Source of the DNA: Fimenecus sp045578245
Lineage (GTDB): Bacteria > Bacillota > Clostridia > Oscillospirales > Acutalibacteraceae
Length of the DNA: 14,339 nucleotides
Reading direction: 5' to 3'
Assembly (NCBI GenBank): GCA_045578245.1
Contig: JAZNJX010000068.1
Span: forward strand, 1-14,339
Shown here: one piece after another, positions 1-7,160 of the stretch
How positions within the stretch are numbered: the first letter of the stretch is position 1
How the letters are laid out: each line of letters begins with the position of its first letter
Position numbers and translations under genes: made by a program
Notes under the pieces: model-generated
Seen by the model: the letters and a program-made list of their open reading frames with translations, nothing else
Databases searched by the model: none
Told to the model about the DNA's origin: nothing

Positions 1-1025
1 GCTTTGAGACTGCCACTGTTCAAATCACGAATATCTTTAACACCGTATTTCATCATAGCAAGTCTTGTCAGACCAAGACCGAACGCAAAACCTGTGTATT
101 CTTCAGGGTCAATTTCACCCGCTTTAAGAACCTCAGGATGAATCATACCACATGAGCAGAGTTCAAGCCAACCACTGTGCTTGCATGAAGGACAGCCTTC
201 ACCACCACAGATAAGGCAAGAAATATCAAGCTCGAAACCAGGCTCAACGAATGGGAAGAAGCCAGGACGAAGACGAACCTTGATATCCTTACGGAAAACC
301 TCTGAAAGCATTGTTTTCATAAAGTAAATAAGGTTTGAAATTGAAATGTCCTTGTCAACCATAACGCCTTCCATCTGGAAGAATGTGTTTTCGTGACAAG
401 CATCAGTAGCCTCGTTTCTGAAGCAACGACCCGGGAAAATAGCCTTGATTGGCATACCATCGTTTACGAGTGCATCTTTATACTTTTTATAAATAGCATT
501 CTGTGCAGCGGAAGTGTGAGATTTAAGCAACTGACCGTTATCAAGGTAATATGTGTCCTGCATGTCCCTTGCAGGGTGGTCCTTAGGAATGTTAAGCGCT
601 TCAAAACATTCATAGTCAGTAACGATTTCACTGTAGTCTTCAATATTAAAGCCCATTGAACGGAAAACGCTTTCACACTGACGCTGAACCAGTGTGATAG
701 GGTGGTATGAACCACGAGTTAAGTTTGCAGGAACAGAAATGTCGAAAACAGGTGTGCTTTCGATTTCTTTCTTTAATTCAAGGTCTTTGAGTTCCTGACT
801 CTTTTCTGCAATTTTTTGTTCAACGAATGCACGAACCTCGTTGACAACCTGACCCATAACAGGTCTTTCTTCTGCTGATAATGAACCCATCATTTTAAGC
901 ATAGACGTAAGTTCACCTTTTTTACCAAGCACCTGAACTCTGAATTCTTCAAGCTGACTCTGCTCAGTAAATGTGCTGAGTTCTGCTTCCGCACGAGCAC
1001 GGATAGCTTCAAGTTTTTCTCTCAT
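1..1025 (-). CDS. pheS: Phenylalanine--tRNA ligase alpha subunit (3' end cut by the window)
   Basis: This is the catalytic alpha subunit of the heterotetrameric class II synthetase that charges tRNA-Phe in the cytoplasm. I read 341 codons without a stop; the usual length is about 340, so only a short C-terminal tail is missing. The start MREKLEAIRARAEAEL sits behind a GAGGAAG ribosome binding site. The N-terminal arm (residues 1-85) is charged and helical, typical of the tRNA-binding coiled coil. Motif 2 is at residues 202-220 (FRNEATDACHENTFFQMEG), with the Phe-pocket segment HTSAAQ from residue 170 and the C-terminal motif 3 region GFAFGLGLTRLAM. Before it lies a Cys-rich insertion, CLICGGEGCPSCKHSGW, followed by CSCGMIHPEVL. 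As I recall, similar Cys clusters occur in many clostridial PheS proteins, and four or more Cys could hold a metal. The partner pheT would be expected just beyond base 1. Expression is controlled by the T-box upstream. Identification is firm. Confidence 0.97.
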   Translation of the reverse strand, partial: MREKLEAIRARAEAELSTFTEQSQLEEFRVQVLGKKGELTSMLKMMGSLSAEERPVMGQVVNEVRAFVEQKIAEKSQELKDLELKKEIESTPVFDISVPANLTRGSYHPITLVQRQCESVFRSMGFNIEDYSEIVTDYECFEALNIPKDHPARDMQDTYYLDNGQLLKSHTSAAQNAIYKKYKDALVNDGMPIKAIFPGRCFRNEATDACHENTFFQMEGVMVDKDISISNLIYFMKTMLSEVFRKDIKVRLRPGFFPFVEPGFELDISCLICGGEGCPSCKHSGWLELCSCGMIHPEVLKAGEIDPEEYTGFAFGLGLTRLAMMKYGVKDIRDLNSGSLK

Positions 1026-1116
1026 CTTTTCTTCCTCACTTTTATTATTAAGGTATATTTTTCTCGGAAATAGGGAATAAGAACCTGACACCTTTGGCAT
1101 CAGAACCTTGTTTCAT

Positions 1117-1147
1117 AAAAAAATCCCACACTCCAAAGAGCATGGGA
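1117..1147 (-). terminator. T-box-controlled intrinsic terminator
   Basis: On the minus strand the stem TCCCATGCTC / GAGTGTGGGA has 10 pairs, two of them G-U, and closes a TTTG loop. A run of seven T follows at 1117-1123. It lies directly downstream of the T-box motif and about 90 bases before pheS, the expected position for attenuation. Confidence 0.93.
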
Positions 1148-1369
1148 CGAATAAAATCCGCGGTACCACCCAAATTTTTGCAAAAAGCAAACACTTTCCG
1201 TATCCTGTAACGGGAATAAACCGTTGCTGTCTAATTGTTTCCGTTCAACAGCACCACTCCAAAGGGAACTTCAATTAAGGTTTCAGCTTATGTGCTTTCA
1301 GCCACGGCACAATTCTCTGGTAAGATTACTCACTTAATCTACTTTCTTTTTCACTGTGTTTTCAATATC
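1117..1369 (-). promoter_or_regulatory. T-box leader riboswitch of pheS (Phe, UUC specifier)
   Basis: The leader RNA senses uncharged tRNA-Phe and switches between terminator and antiterminator. The conserved T-box sequence reads GGGTGGTACCGCGG on the minus strand (1158-1171). Its UGGU (1165-1168) is complementary to an ACCA tRNA end, as expected for tRNA-Phe with discriminator A. The 5' part holds a Stem I-like arm, TGTGC-CGTGGCTGAAA-GCACA, after CAGAGAA. A candidate specifier UUC (Phe) lies at 1266-1268 in the context TTGAAG-TTC-CCTTTGGAGTGG, which resembles the 3' side of a specifier loop. The leader ends in an intrinsic terminator. The 5' boundary is inferred from the promoter. Confidence 0.92.
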
Positions 1370-1375
1370 TTATGT

Positions 1376-1404
1376 ATTATAGCAAAAGCATAAATTTAAG
1401 TCAA
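1376..1404 (-). promoter_or_regulatory. Sigma-A-type promoter of the pheS T-box transcript
   Basis: On the minus strand the -35 box is TTGACT (1399-1404), the spacer is exactly 17 bases, and the -10 box is a perfect TATAAT (1376-1381). Transcription would start near 1369, just before the T-box leader. Confidence 0.85.
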
Positions 1405-1415
1405 GTGTAATTTGT

Positions 1416-1499
1416 TTCTTTTTCCGCAATACCTCGTGTCTGTCGGCTCGTGGTATACCTGATACAACTTCGCCTCTGCCACCTTGTCTTGCGAAAAAA
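1416..1499 (+). repeat. 84-bp dispersed intergenic repeat, copy 1
   Basis: It matches 8434-8517 in the same orientation with about 7 mismatches in 84 aligned bases (my count by eye). Its middle 29 bases, from TATACCTGATACAACTTCGC to CTCTGCCAC, are identical in both copies. The ends are near-inverted (TTTTTCCGCAA and TTGCGAAAAA), and the centre holds the palindrome GGTATACC. No open reading frame of note lies in it. It sits just upstream of the pheS promoter. Confidence 0.85.
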
Positions 1500-1518
1500 A
1501 TTAAATTATTTGTAAGGT

Positions 1519-1555
1519 TTCTTTTTCCACAATACGACCTGGCAGTCGGCTCACT
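1519..1555 (+). repeat. Truncated third copy of the 84-bp repeat
   Basis: The segment begins TTCTTTTTCCACAATAC and ends CAGTCGGCTC, matching the left part of copy 1 (TTCTTTTTCCGCAATAC ... TGTCGGCTC) with a few changes, then diverges. It is followed by TTTTGCACTTTGCACTT, a heptamer-like direct repeat; a similar TTTTGCATTTTGCATT occurs at 11058-11073. Confidence 0.55.
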
Positions 1556-1654
1556 CTGCGTTTTGCACTTTGCACTTGAAAAAACTCCCCAACGGCGCAC
1601 TCAAGCAGGGGTTTAATAGGTTTTAATCCTATACTTTCCGTTAATACTTCACGA

Positions 1655-1691
1655 AAAAACCTCGTAAGGCATAAAGCATTACGAGGTTTTT
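1655..1691. terminator. Bidirectional terminator-like hairpin
   Basis: AAAAACCTCGTAA (1655-1667) and TTACGAGGTTTTT (1679-1691) are perfectly complementary over 13 bp with an 11-base loop. The stem is A-rich on one arm and T-rich on the other, so it can terminate either strand. On the minus strand it is the first strong terminator after the metallophosphatase gene, about 200 bases past its stop. Confidence 0.75.
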
Positions 1692-1730
1692 ATCATTTTG
1701 TCTAAACGAAAATTATATGGATTAAAACTG

Positions 1731-1785
1731 CCTTGCACATTAAACCTTGTTAGTTTGGATGCAAAACAAGGCATAAATGTGCAGG
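1731..1785. repeat. Two-tier imperfect hairpin inside the inverted-repeat element
   Basis: The outer stem CCT(T)GCACATT / AATGTGCAGG has one bulged T. The middle stem is CCTTGT / ACAAGG and the inner stem TTTG / CAAA, with a GATG loop and asymmetric internal bulges (AAA/CATA and TAG). There is no T-tract after it, so it is unlikely to be a terminator. Confidence 0.6.
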
Positions 1786-1887
1786 AACCCTGACGGGTTT
1801 CAAGCATTTTAACGAAGTTTTGTGCCAAAATAATTGGTTTAATGCTGTTAAATCCCTACTTGAGTGCGCCGAAGGGAGTCTTTTTAA

Positions 1888-4800
1888 TTAGTTATATCTT
1901 CTTTTTCTTCTGAGAACAACTGCGCCTGTTCCTGCTGTTGCCATAAGAACAACTGCAAAGAGGAGAGTGAAGTTCTCTGCTGACATAATAGGGTCGTTAA
2001 GGTCAGCACCTGAGTTGTCAACTGAAGGTTTGTTTTCTTCAGGAGTTTCAGGAACTTCAGGAGTTGTTGGTTCACTTGGAACACTTGGAACTTCCGGAGT
2101 TGTTGGCTCACTTGGAGTACTTGGAGCTTCCGGAGTTGTTGGCTCGTCAGGAGTTACAACCTCATCACCTGCAAGGTCCTTCTTGATTGCGAACTGGTCA
2201 ACTCTTGTTTCGCTGTCACCATCGATTGCATAAGAATCGAAGTAGAGCATATCACCATCAATCTGAATGTGTGAATATGATGGAACTTCAAGGTAAAGAA
2301 CAGTTTCACCGATTGGGAAGAGCTTATTTGTCTCTTCAACCGGCTTTGCCTTGTAGTGTTTAACACCGATTGTACCGTTGATTGAGTAAATTGTACCGTC
2401 AGGATTTACCTTTGCAGTGTAATCAAGACCGTTGTACTTAACTTCTTCTGTTTCAGCACCAACAACTACATTGTTGTCCATAACGTCAGTTCTCATAAAT
2501 ACGTGGTCATGACCCTGGAATACAATGTCAATACCAAGCTGTGGCATAAGTGCCTGAAGCTGTGCACGGATTGCAATAACATCATCATCGTCATAGTGTG
2601 AACCATTTGAATAAGGAGCCTTGTGAAGAGCAACGAATTTCCAGTCAGCGTCGGAAGCGTTCATATCTTCAATAAGCCATTCAATCTGTTCAGGTGAAAG
2701 ACCGTCGTCTTCACCGAGATTGTTTGAGTTAAGAACTGCAAAGTGAGCGTTGTTGTAATCGAATGAATAGTAAACACCTGTGATTTTGTCCTGTTCAGGT
2801 ACATTAGGGAAGTTGAAGTAATAGTCAAGTGCATAGTCGCCCTTTTCTTCGTGGTTACCTGCAACGCCCATCATTGGAATATTCATAAGCACGTCAGTTG
2901 CAGAATTGAACATTCTCTGCCACTGAACAAAGCTTCTGCCGTCGTCAACAAAGTCACCAGTGTTGATAATAAAGTCAGCATCGTGATTCTTGAATGCAAA
3001 TTCAAGTGCAGGAGCAAATACTTGGTTGTACTGTTTTTCAGTTGTTGACTGTGGGTCAGAAATGTGGAAGAAACTGAGTTCGTCAGAGTTGTCAGCAGTG
3101 TCAATAACACCAACTTCACTCCACCAGCCACGGTCAGCATCACCAAGACGGTAGCAGTATTTTGTATCAGGCTCAAGTCCTGAAATGTTTACATAGTGAC
3201 GATTTACATATTCTTTATGATAGATGATACCGATAAAGCCTAAGTCGATTGCAGGCCATTCACGCATTGCTTCAACATCACATTTTGTTGTGATTTCTGC
3301 ATCAACTGTTGTACCCTTACTGAAATCAGGATTCTTACTGTAAGGAACAACCTGAACATCAGTATCTGTAATGCTGTATTTTGTATAGTAGCTGATATTT
3401 ACATCTGTTGAAGCATCTTCACCGAGAGTAACTGCAATATGTGAAGGGAGTCTTAAATTTTTCTGACTAAGAGGAACTTCTACCGGACCGTCAACAACGA
3501 ATTTACCTTCGTGGTCAGCCATGTAACCAGGATTTTCGTCGTGAGTAAAGTCCTTCATGATTCTGTAGAATTCTTGGTCGATAATGTCGTACTGACTTTC
3601 TGTAAGATATTCGTCAAGGAATGAGTAAACAACCTCTGTAACTGTGTCACCATCAAAAATGCCGAGTGTAAGAATGATTGTAACAACATCAGTAAGACTG
3701 AGTGAAAGGAGATCGTCATTACCGATAATTTTGTTAATATCATCAACGATTGCGTTTACATTCTTGTCGTTAAGACCGCTGATACCGAGGGAAATTGGGT
3801 CTATCTTGATTTCTTTAAGAATGTTATCTACAAGGAGTTCTTCGATAATCATTTCGAAAAGACAGTCAACAATGAGTTCAGCGTTTTCACCGTTGTCAAA
3901 ACGTTCAAGTGCGCTTAAAAGGAACTTGTCATTTTTAGGGTCTTCATTGTTTGCTGTGTGGTTAGCAAGAACTGTTGAAGCAAGGTCACTTATTGTACCT
4001 CTTTCACCCTCACTACCGAAACCGAGTGTGTCTTTAAATGCTGTTGATGGGTAATCAGAGATTTCAAGGTCAAGGAATGTGTCGAGAATTTCTGAAACCT
4101 TTTCAACTGTATAGTCATAGTCAGTAAGGTAAGCGTTTTCAAGCTGGTTACAGATTGAACGGAGTAATGCCTTTATTGCAACAGCGGAAACACCACCGAG
4201 CACTTCGTTACCGATAAGGTCAGTCATAAGCTCGTTAAAGTCAAGTAAGTTTGTAAGGTACTTGTAAAGACCACCTGCATCCTTAACATCCTTACCAAAA
4301 CCAAAACGGAGTTGATACTGAAGAAGGTTTGTTACGAAATTCTTGATATTGTCGCCACCAAAGTTGTAAGCCCATGTCTGATATTTGAATGGCTTTTCCT
4401 GAGCAACACCGTTGATATAAACAGGAACAACTTCGTCAACGTCGTGTGTACGGTATTCACATTCAATTCTGCCTGTTGCGTATGTGTCCATAGTAACAGT
4501 TCTGAATTGGTTAGGGAAGCTGAGGATAGAAGATGTTGTGATTTCGTGAACCTCGTCACCACTGTCAGTAATGTAAGATGCAACGTCCTGCATATGTGAG
4601 TGACCTGAAACAACGTAGTGCATACCTGCTTTTGCAAGTGCATCAACTACTTCCTGCCAGTTGAAAAGAACGAACTGTTCAAGAATATCAACCTGTGTTT
4701 CCATGTGAGGAACAAGGTTGTTATGGCACATACCGATAACTGTTTTACCGTCTTTAACAGCCTTTTCCGTTTCACTGACTGCCCATGCGAGGAATTCGTC

Positions 4801-5526
4801 TGACATTTTACCCCCTGTTTCCTGTTCAGCTTCACCTGAATCGGTTGTGTCAGGAGAATACATCATAGCGTCAAGGGCAATAAGACGGTAATCGTCGTTT
4901 ATATCAGTTACATATGAAAGTGAACCTTCGGAATTGTTTGCATTTTCCTTATAACGAGCATAGTATCCGTCACCTTCAGGTGCGAAACCGAAGTCCTTGT
5001 AAATTGCTTCGAATTCTTCTGGTGATGTGTCAATTTCGTCACGAAGAGCAGGATTCTTCTTTGATGTAACGAGCTCTTCGCCATCATAATACATTGAACG
5101 TTGATTGTTGATGTCGTGGTTACCATTGATAACATAAACAGGAATACCTGTATCTGCTTCAAACTTTGCAAGCTTTTCTGCCTGTTCCTTATGTGCTGAA
5201 TATTCAGCATTTCTTGTAAGGTCACCTGGCATAAGAACAAAGCTGATTTCACCGTTCTTAGCTTTAATAGCAAGGTTTGCTAATGCAGCATCTAAAAGAT
5301 TAGGTGCTAAACCTGTTGTTGAGTTGTTGAGTAACATCATGTCAACAAACTCCTGTTTGTCTTCTTCCGTTTCACCCATTGCTGATTCTGCAAAATAGTG
5401 AGTATCACTAAGGATAGCGAAATCCACAGTTTCTTTAGTTGATGCGATTGCAGTAAATGGAATGCCAACTGCAACAATAGCAACTGCAAGAATCACGCAA
5501 AGGAGCTTTTTGAATGTCTTTTTCAT
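1888..5526 (-). CDS. Exported double-headed metallophosphatase, membrane-anchored
   Basis: A 1212-residue cell-surface phosphoesterase. It has a signal peptide (residues 1-28, cut near AIA/S). The first calcineurin-like domain (about 33-360) has SDTH (40-43), GDLT (101-104), GNHD (135-138), CHNN (H268) and GHSH (308-311). Residues 370-680 are helical with no domain I recognise. A fibronectin-like segment of the purple acid phosphatase N-terminal type (about 690-805) follows. The second metallophosphatase domain (815-1110) has SDPQ (823-826), GDFVDDGR (857-864), GNHE (890-893), LHKAPY (H968) and GHDH (1005-1008). Then come a Pro-rich stalk of three 12-residue repeats (1128-1163), a transmembrane segment (about 1186-1205) and a basic tail RRKRRYN. 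No LPXTG motif is seen. An ideal AGGAGG site precedes the start. The likely substrates are extracellular phosphate esters, nucleotides or phospholipid-derived compounds; the exact one is unknown. A terminator separates it from the ABC gene upstream, and no convincing -35 was found for its own promoter. Confidence 0.93.
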   Translation of the reverse strand: MKKTFKKLLCVILAVAIVAVGIPFTAIASTKETVDFAILSDTHYFAESAMGETEEDKQEFVDMMLLNNSTTGLAPNLLDAALANLAIKAKNGEISFVLMPGDLTRNAEYSAHKEQAEKLAKFEADTGIPVYVINGNHDINNQRSMYYDGEELVTSKKNPALRDEIDTSPEEFEAIYKDFGFAPEGDGYYARYKENANNSEGSLSYVTDINDDYRLIALDAMMYSPDTTDSGEAEQETGGKMSDEFLAWAVSETEKAVKDGKTVIGMCHNNLVPHMETQVDILEQFVLFNWQEVVDALAKAGMHYVVSGHSHMQDVASYITDSGDEVHEITTSSILSFPNQFRTVTMDTYATGRIECEYRTHDVDEVVPVYINGVAQEKPFKYQTWAYNFGGDNIKNFVTNLLQYQLRFGFGKDVKDAGGLYKYLTNLLDFNELMTDLIGNEVLGGVSAVAIKALLRSICNQLENAYLTDYDYTVEKVSEILDTFLDLEISDYPSTAFKDTLGFGSEGERGTISDLASTVLANHTANNEDPKNDKFLLSALERFDNGENAELIVDCLFEMIIEELLVDNILKEIKIDPISLGISGLNDKNVNAIVDDINKIIGNDDLLSLSLTDVVTIILTLGIFDGDTVTEVVYSFLDEYLTESQYDIIDQEFYRIMKDFTHDENPGYMADHEGKFVVDGPVEVPLSQKNLRLPSHIAVTLGEDASTDVNISYYTKYSITDTDVQVVPYSKNPDFSKGTTVDAEITTKCDVEAMREWPAIDLGFIGIIYHKEYVNRHYVNISGLEPDTKYCYRLGDADRGWWSEVGVIDTADNSDELSFFHISDPQSTTEKQYNQVFAPALEFAFKNHDADFIINTGDFVDDGRSFVQWQRMFNSATDVLMNIPMMGVAGNHEEKGDYALDYYFNFPNVPEQDKITGVYYSFDYNNAHFAVLNSNNLGEDDGLSPEQIEWLIEDMNASDADWKFVALHKAPYSNGSHYDDDDVIAIRAQLQALMPQLGIDIVFQGHDHVFMRTDVMDNNVVVGAETEEVKYNGLDYTAKVNPDGTIYSINGTIGVKHYKAKPVEETNKLFPIGETVLYLEVPSYSHIQIDGDMLYFDSYAIDGDSETRVDQFAIKKDLAGDEVVTPDEPTTPEAPSTPSEPTTPEVPSVPSEPTTPEVPETPEENKPSVDNSGADLNDPIMSAENFTLLFAVVLMATAGTGAVVLRRKRRYN
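2038..2145 (-). repeat. Three 36-bp tandem repeats encoding a Pro-rich stalk
   Basis: The repeat encodes EPTTPEAPSTPS, EPTTPEVPSVPS and EPTTPEVPETPE in tandem (residues 1128-1163 of the metallophosphatase). Such Pro/Thr/Glu linkers usually span the cell wall between a membrane anchor and an external domain. Exact repetition makes copy number prone to change. Confidence 0.9.
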
Positions 5527-5586
5527 TTTTCGTCCTCCTAAGATTTTTTCGGGCGATTAAAAATAATCACAAAAATTTTAACACAT

Positions 5587-5624
5587 AAAAAAAGAAAATG
5601 CTACACTTTTTGGCAACATTTTCT
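5587..5624 (-). terminator. Intrinsic terminator after the ABC ATPase gene
   Basis: On the minus strand, AGAAAATGTTGC / GTAGCATTTTCT forms a 12-bp stem with two G-U pairs around the loop CAAAAAGT. Seven T residues follow (5587-5593). It should largely isolate the ABC ATPase transcript from the metallophosphatase gene. Confidence 0.85.
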
Positions 5625-5686
5625 CAATAATTTTTAATTTTTTATTAATAAATATATTAATATATAATGCAACAGACGGATTTTAA

Positions 5687-6370
5687 CTATTTGTTCGTAA
5701 CGTCGGAAACGATTTGACCGTCCTGAATACGGATTACTCGCTGTGCCTCGTTTGCAATATCGTTATCGTGAGTAATAAGGATAACAGTTCTGCCTTCTTC
5801 GTGAAGCTCGTGAAGAATTTTCATAACTTCAACGCCTGAATGGGAATCAAGGTTACCCGTAGGCTCATCAGCAAGAATAATCGGAGGTCTTGCAGCAACC
5901 GCACGAGCAATAGCAACTCTCTGTTGCTGACCACCCGACATCTGTTTTGGAAGATGTTCAAGACGATGGGAGAGTCCCACTCTGTCAAGCGCTTCAATAG
6001 CAAGTTTGTTTCTTTCTTCCTTTTTCATTCCACGGTAAACCAATGGAAGTTCAACATTTTCAACAGCAGTAAGGCTTGTAATAAGGTTAAATCCCTGGAA
6101 AATAAAGCCGATTTCCTTGTTACGGATTTCGGAAAGCTCGTCGTCAGTAAGTCCCTCGACGTCCTTACCGTTAAGAAGATATTTACCACTTGTGGGAACA
6201 TCAAGAAGACCGAGCATATTCATAAGAGTTGATTTACCTGAACCTGACTGACCGATAATCGCAACAAATTCACCGTGCTCAATGGTAAGATTTACACCAT
6301 CAATGGCACGAACCTCATTTTCACCGGGATTATAGATTTTATACATATCTCTTATTTCAATAAGACTCAT
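5687..6370 (-). CDS. ABC transporter ATP-binding protein, MacB/LolD type
   Basis: A complete 227-residue nucleotide-binding subunit that hydrolyses ATP on the cytoplasmic face of a membrane transporter. Visible motifs, in order: Walker A GQSGSGKST (40-48), Q-loop FQGFNL (Q92), signature SGGQQQRVAIARA (145-157), Walker B ILADEP (165-170), D-loop GNLDS and H-loop THD (H201). The sequence between Q-loop and signature (LTAVENVELPLVYRG) is typical of the MacB/LolD/SalX family, which works with FtsX-like permeases in peptide or lipoprotein export, antibiotic resistance, or mechanotransmission. No permease is adjacent on either side, and a strong terminator follows at once, so the partner must be encoded elsewhere or have been lost. 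The start follows a GGTGGTGA site. The family is certain; the transported substrate cannot be told. Confidence 0.95.
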   Translation of the reverse strand: MSLIEIRDMYKIYNPGENEVRAIDGVNLTIEHGEFVAIIGQSGSGKSTLMNMLGLLDVPTSGKYLLNGKDVEGLTDDELSEIRNKEIGFIFQGFNLITSLTAVENVELPLVYRGMKKEERNKLAIEALDRVGLSHRLEHLPKQMSGGQQQRVAIARAVAARPPIILADEPTGNLDSHSGVEVMKILHELHEEGRTVILITHDNDIANEAQRVIRIQDGQIVSDVTNK

Positions 6371-6397
6371 TAAATCACCACCAAAAGTATTGTCAAT

Positions 6398-6426
6398 ATT
6401 TTACTCTTTTATTTTTTCGAAATCAA
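6398..6426 (-). promoter_or_regulatory. Possible promoter of the ABC ATPase gene
   Basis: On the minus strand, TTGATT (6421-6426), a 17-base spacer and TAAAAT (6398-6403) lie between the tcdA stop and the ABC ATPase start. This would give a leader of about 20 bases. The match is moderate, and readthrough from tcdA is also possible because no terminator is seen between the two genes. Confidence 0.45.
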
Positions 6427-6450
6427 TAAACAAATTGTAAACAAAAATAA

Positions 6451-7131
6451 TTACGCATTCAGCATTTCATTTATAACTTCACCTGCAATGATAAGCCCTG
6501 CTGTACTTGGCACAAAAGAAATACTTGCAGGAGTACGTTCACCGTCGTTTTTAGGAATTTCCGTTGAGTAAAGCACCTTTAATTTCTTAACACCACGATT
6601 TTTAAGTTCTCTTCGCATAACTCTGCAAAGGGGACAGGTGTCAGTTTTGTAAATATCCGTAATTCTGAAAGCAGTAGGGTCTAATTTATTACCGGTACCC
6701 ATTGATGCTATCATAGGAATACCCAATTCCTGTGATTTTACAGCTAAATCAATTTTTGCAGTAACATTATCGATTGCATCTACGATATAGTCGAATTGGG
6801 AGAGTTTAAATTCTTCTGCATTTTCAGGAAGATACATTTTCACAATGGCAGTAACTTCACAATGAGGATTGATGTCGATAATTCTCTCTTTCGCAACATC
6901 TGCCTTGTTCCTGCCAACAGTTGAATGGAGAGCATATAACTGACGATTTATGTTTGTAATGTCAACTGTGTCCTTGTCAACAATCGTCATTCTGCCGATT
7001 CCACAACGAGCCAAAGCCTCGGCAACATAAGACCCAACACCACCAAGCCCGAAAATTATAATGTTTTTATTTTTTAACTTTTCAAGATTATCTTTGCCGA
7101 TAAGTCTTTCAGTACGAGAAAATTCAGTCAT
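6451..7131 (-). CDS. tcdA: tRNA threonylcarbamoyladenosine (t6A37) dehydratase, TcdA/CsdL-like
   Basis: An E1/ThiF-like enzyme of 226 residues. The family uses ATP to dehydrate t6A at tRNA position 37 to cyclic ct6A. Numbered from the chosen start, the nucleotide-binding loop GLGGVGS is at 28-34, the acidic strand and adjacent Arg at IVDKDTVDITNINRQ (50-64), and DAIDN at 118-122. The family-typical CPLCRVMRRELKNRG runs from residue 166, and the C-terminal GERTPASISFVPSTAGLI matches the TcdA/YgdL subfamily. Only one CxxC is seen, so a full four-Cys zinc site is not evident. An in-frame ATG ten codons upstream (7161) lies at the edge of an inverted repeat and has no ribosome binding site. I therefore prefer MTEFSRTERLIG, which follows GGTGAC, though that site is itself weak. 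TcdA often works with a Cys desulfurase partner, not present here. Confidence 0.9.
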   Translation of the reverse strand: MTEFSRTERLIGKDNLEKLKNKNIIIFGLGGVGSYVAEALARCGIGRMTIVDKDTVDITNINRQLYALHSTVGRNKADVAKERIIDINPHCEVTAIVKMYLPENAEEFKLSQFDYIVDAIDNVTAKIDLAVKSQELGIPMIASMGTGNKLDPTAFRITDIYKTDTCPLCRVMRRELKNRGVKKLKVLYSTEIPKNDGERTPASISFVPSTAGLIIAGEVINEMLNA

Positions 7132-7160
7132 ATTGTCACCAACAAAGTAAATTTGTGTCA

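Larger units (their letters stand above)
1579..1885. mobile_element. Inverted-repeat-bounded, hairpin-rich element (MITE-like or structured RNA)
   Basis: Most of the gap between the pheS control region and the next gene. The left end (1579-1620) and the reverse complement of the right end (1843-1885) align over about 42 bases and share the exact core CGGCGCACTCAAG. Inside are a 10-bp perfect pair GTTTTAATCC (1620-1629) / GGATTAAAAC (1719-1728), a terminator-like 13-bp hairpin (1655-1691), and a two-tier hairpin (1731-1785). There is no coding sequence. It resembles a non-autonomous inverted-repeat element, but no clear target duplication is visible; a structured non-coding RNA is the alternative. 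Confidence 0.55.

Noticed and set aside
1048..1116. A 22-residue frame starting MKQGSDAKGVRFLF between the T-box terminator and pheS, with two Phe codons, looking like an attenuator peptide
   Set aside because: It starts directly after the terminator T-run with no ribosome binding site, and the T-box already explains Phe control.
1370..1600. Minus-strand 76-codon frame upstream of pheS
   Set aside because: It runs across the pheS promoter, the 84-bp repeat and its truncated copy; composition and lack of a start site suggest chance.
1405..1887. CRISPR array or attachment site in the repeat-rich gap
   Set aside because: The repeats are not regularly spaced, there are no spacers, no integrase or cas gene is present, and no direct duplication of a tRNA end is seen.
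1967..2233. Plus-strand Gly/Ser-rich 88-codon frame
   Set aside because: It is the reverse-strand shadow of the Pro-rich repeat stalk of the metallophosphatase.
3644..4054. Plus-strand 136-codon frame rich in Ser and Leu
   Set aside because: It is a shadow opposite the helical middle region of the metallophosphatase, with no start site or recognisable motif.
5652..5665. Perfect palindrome ATATATTAATATAT between the ABC ATPase stop and its terminator
   Set aside because: Simple A/T sequence of this kind is common by chance in an AT-rich intergenic region; no factor site is recognised.
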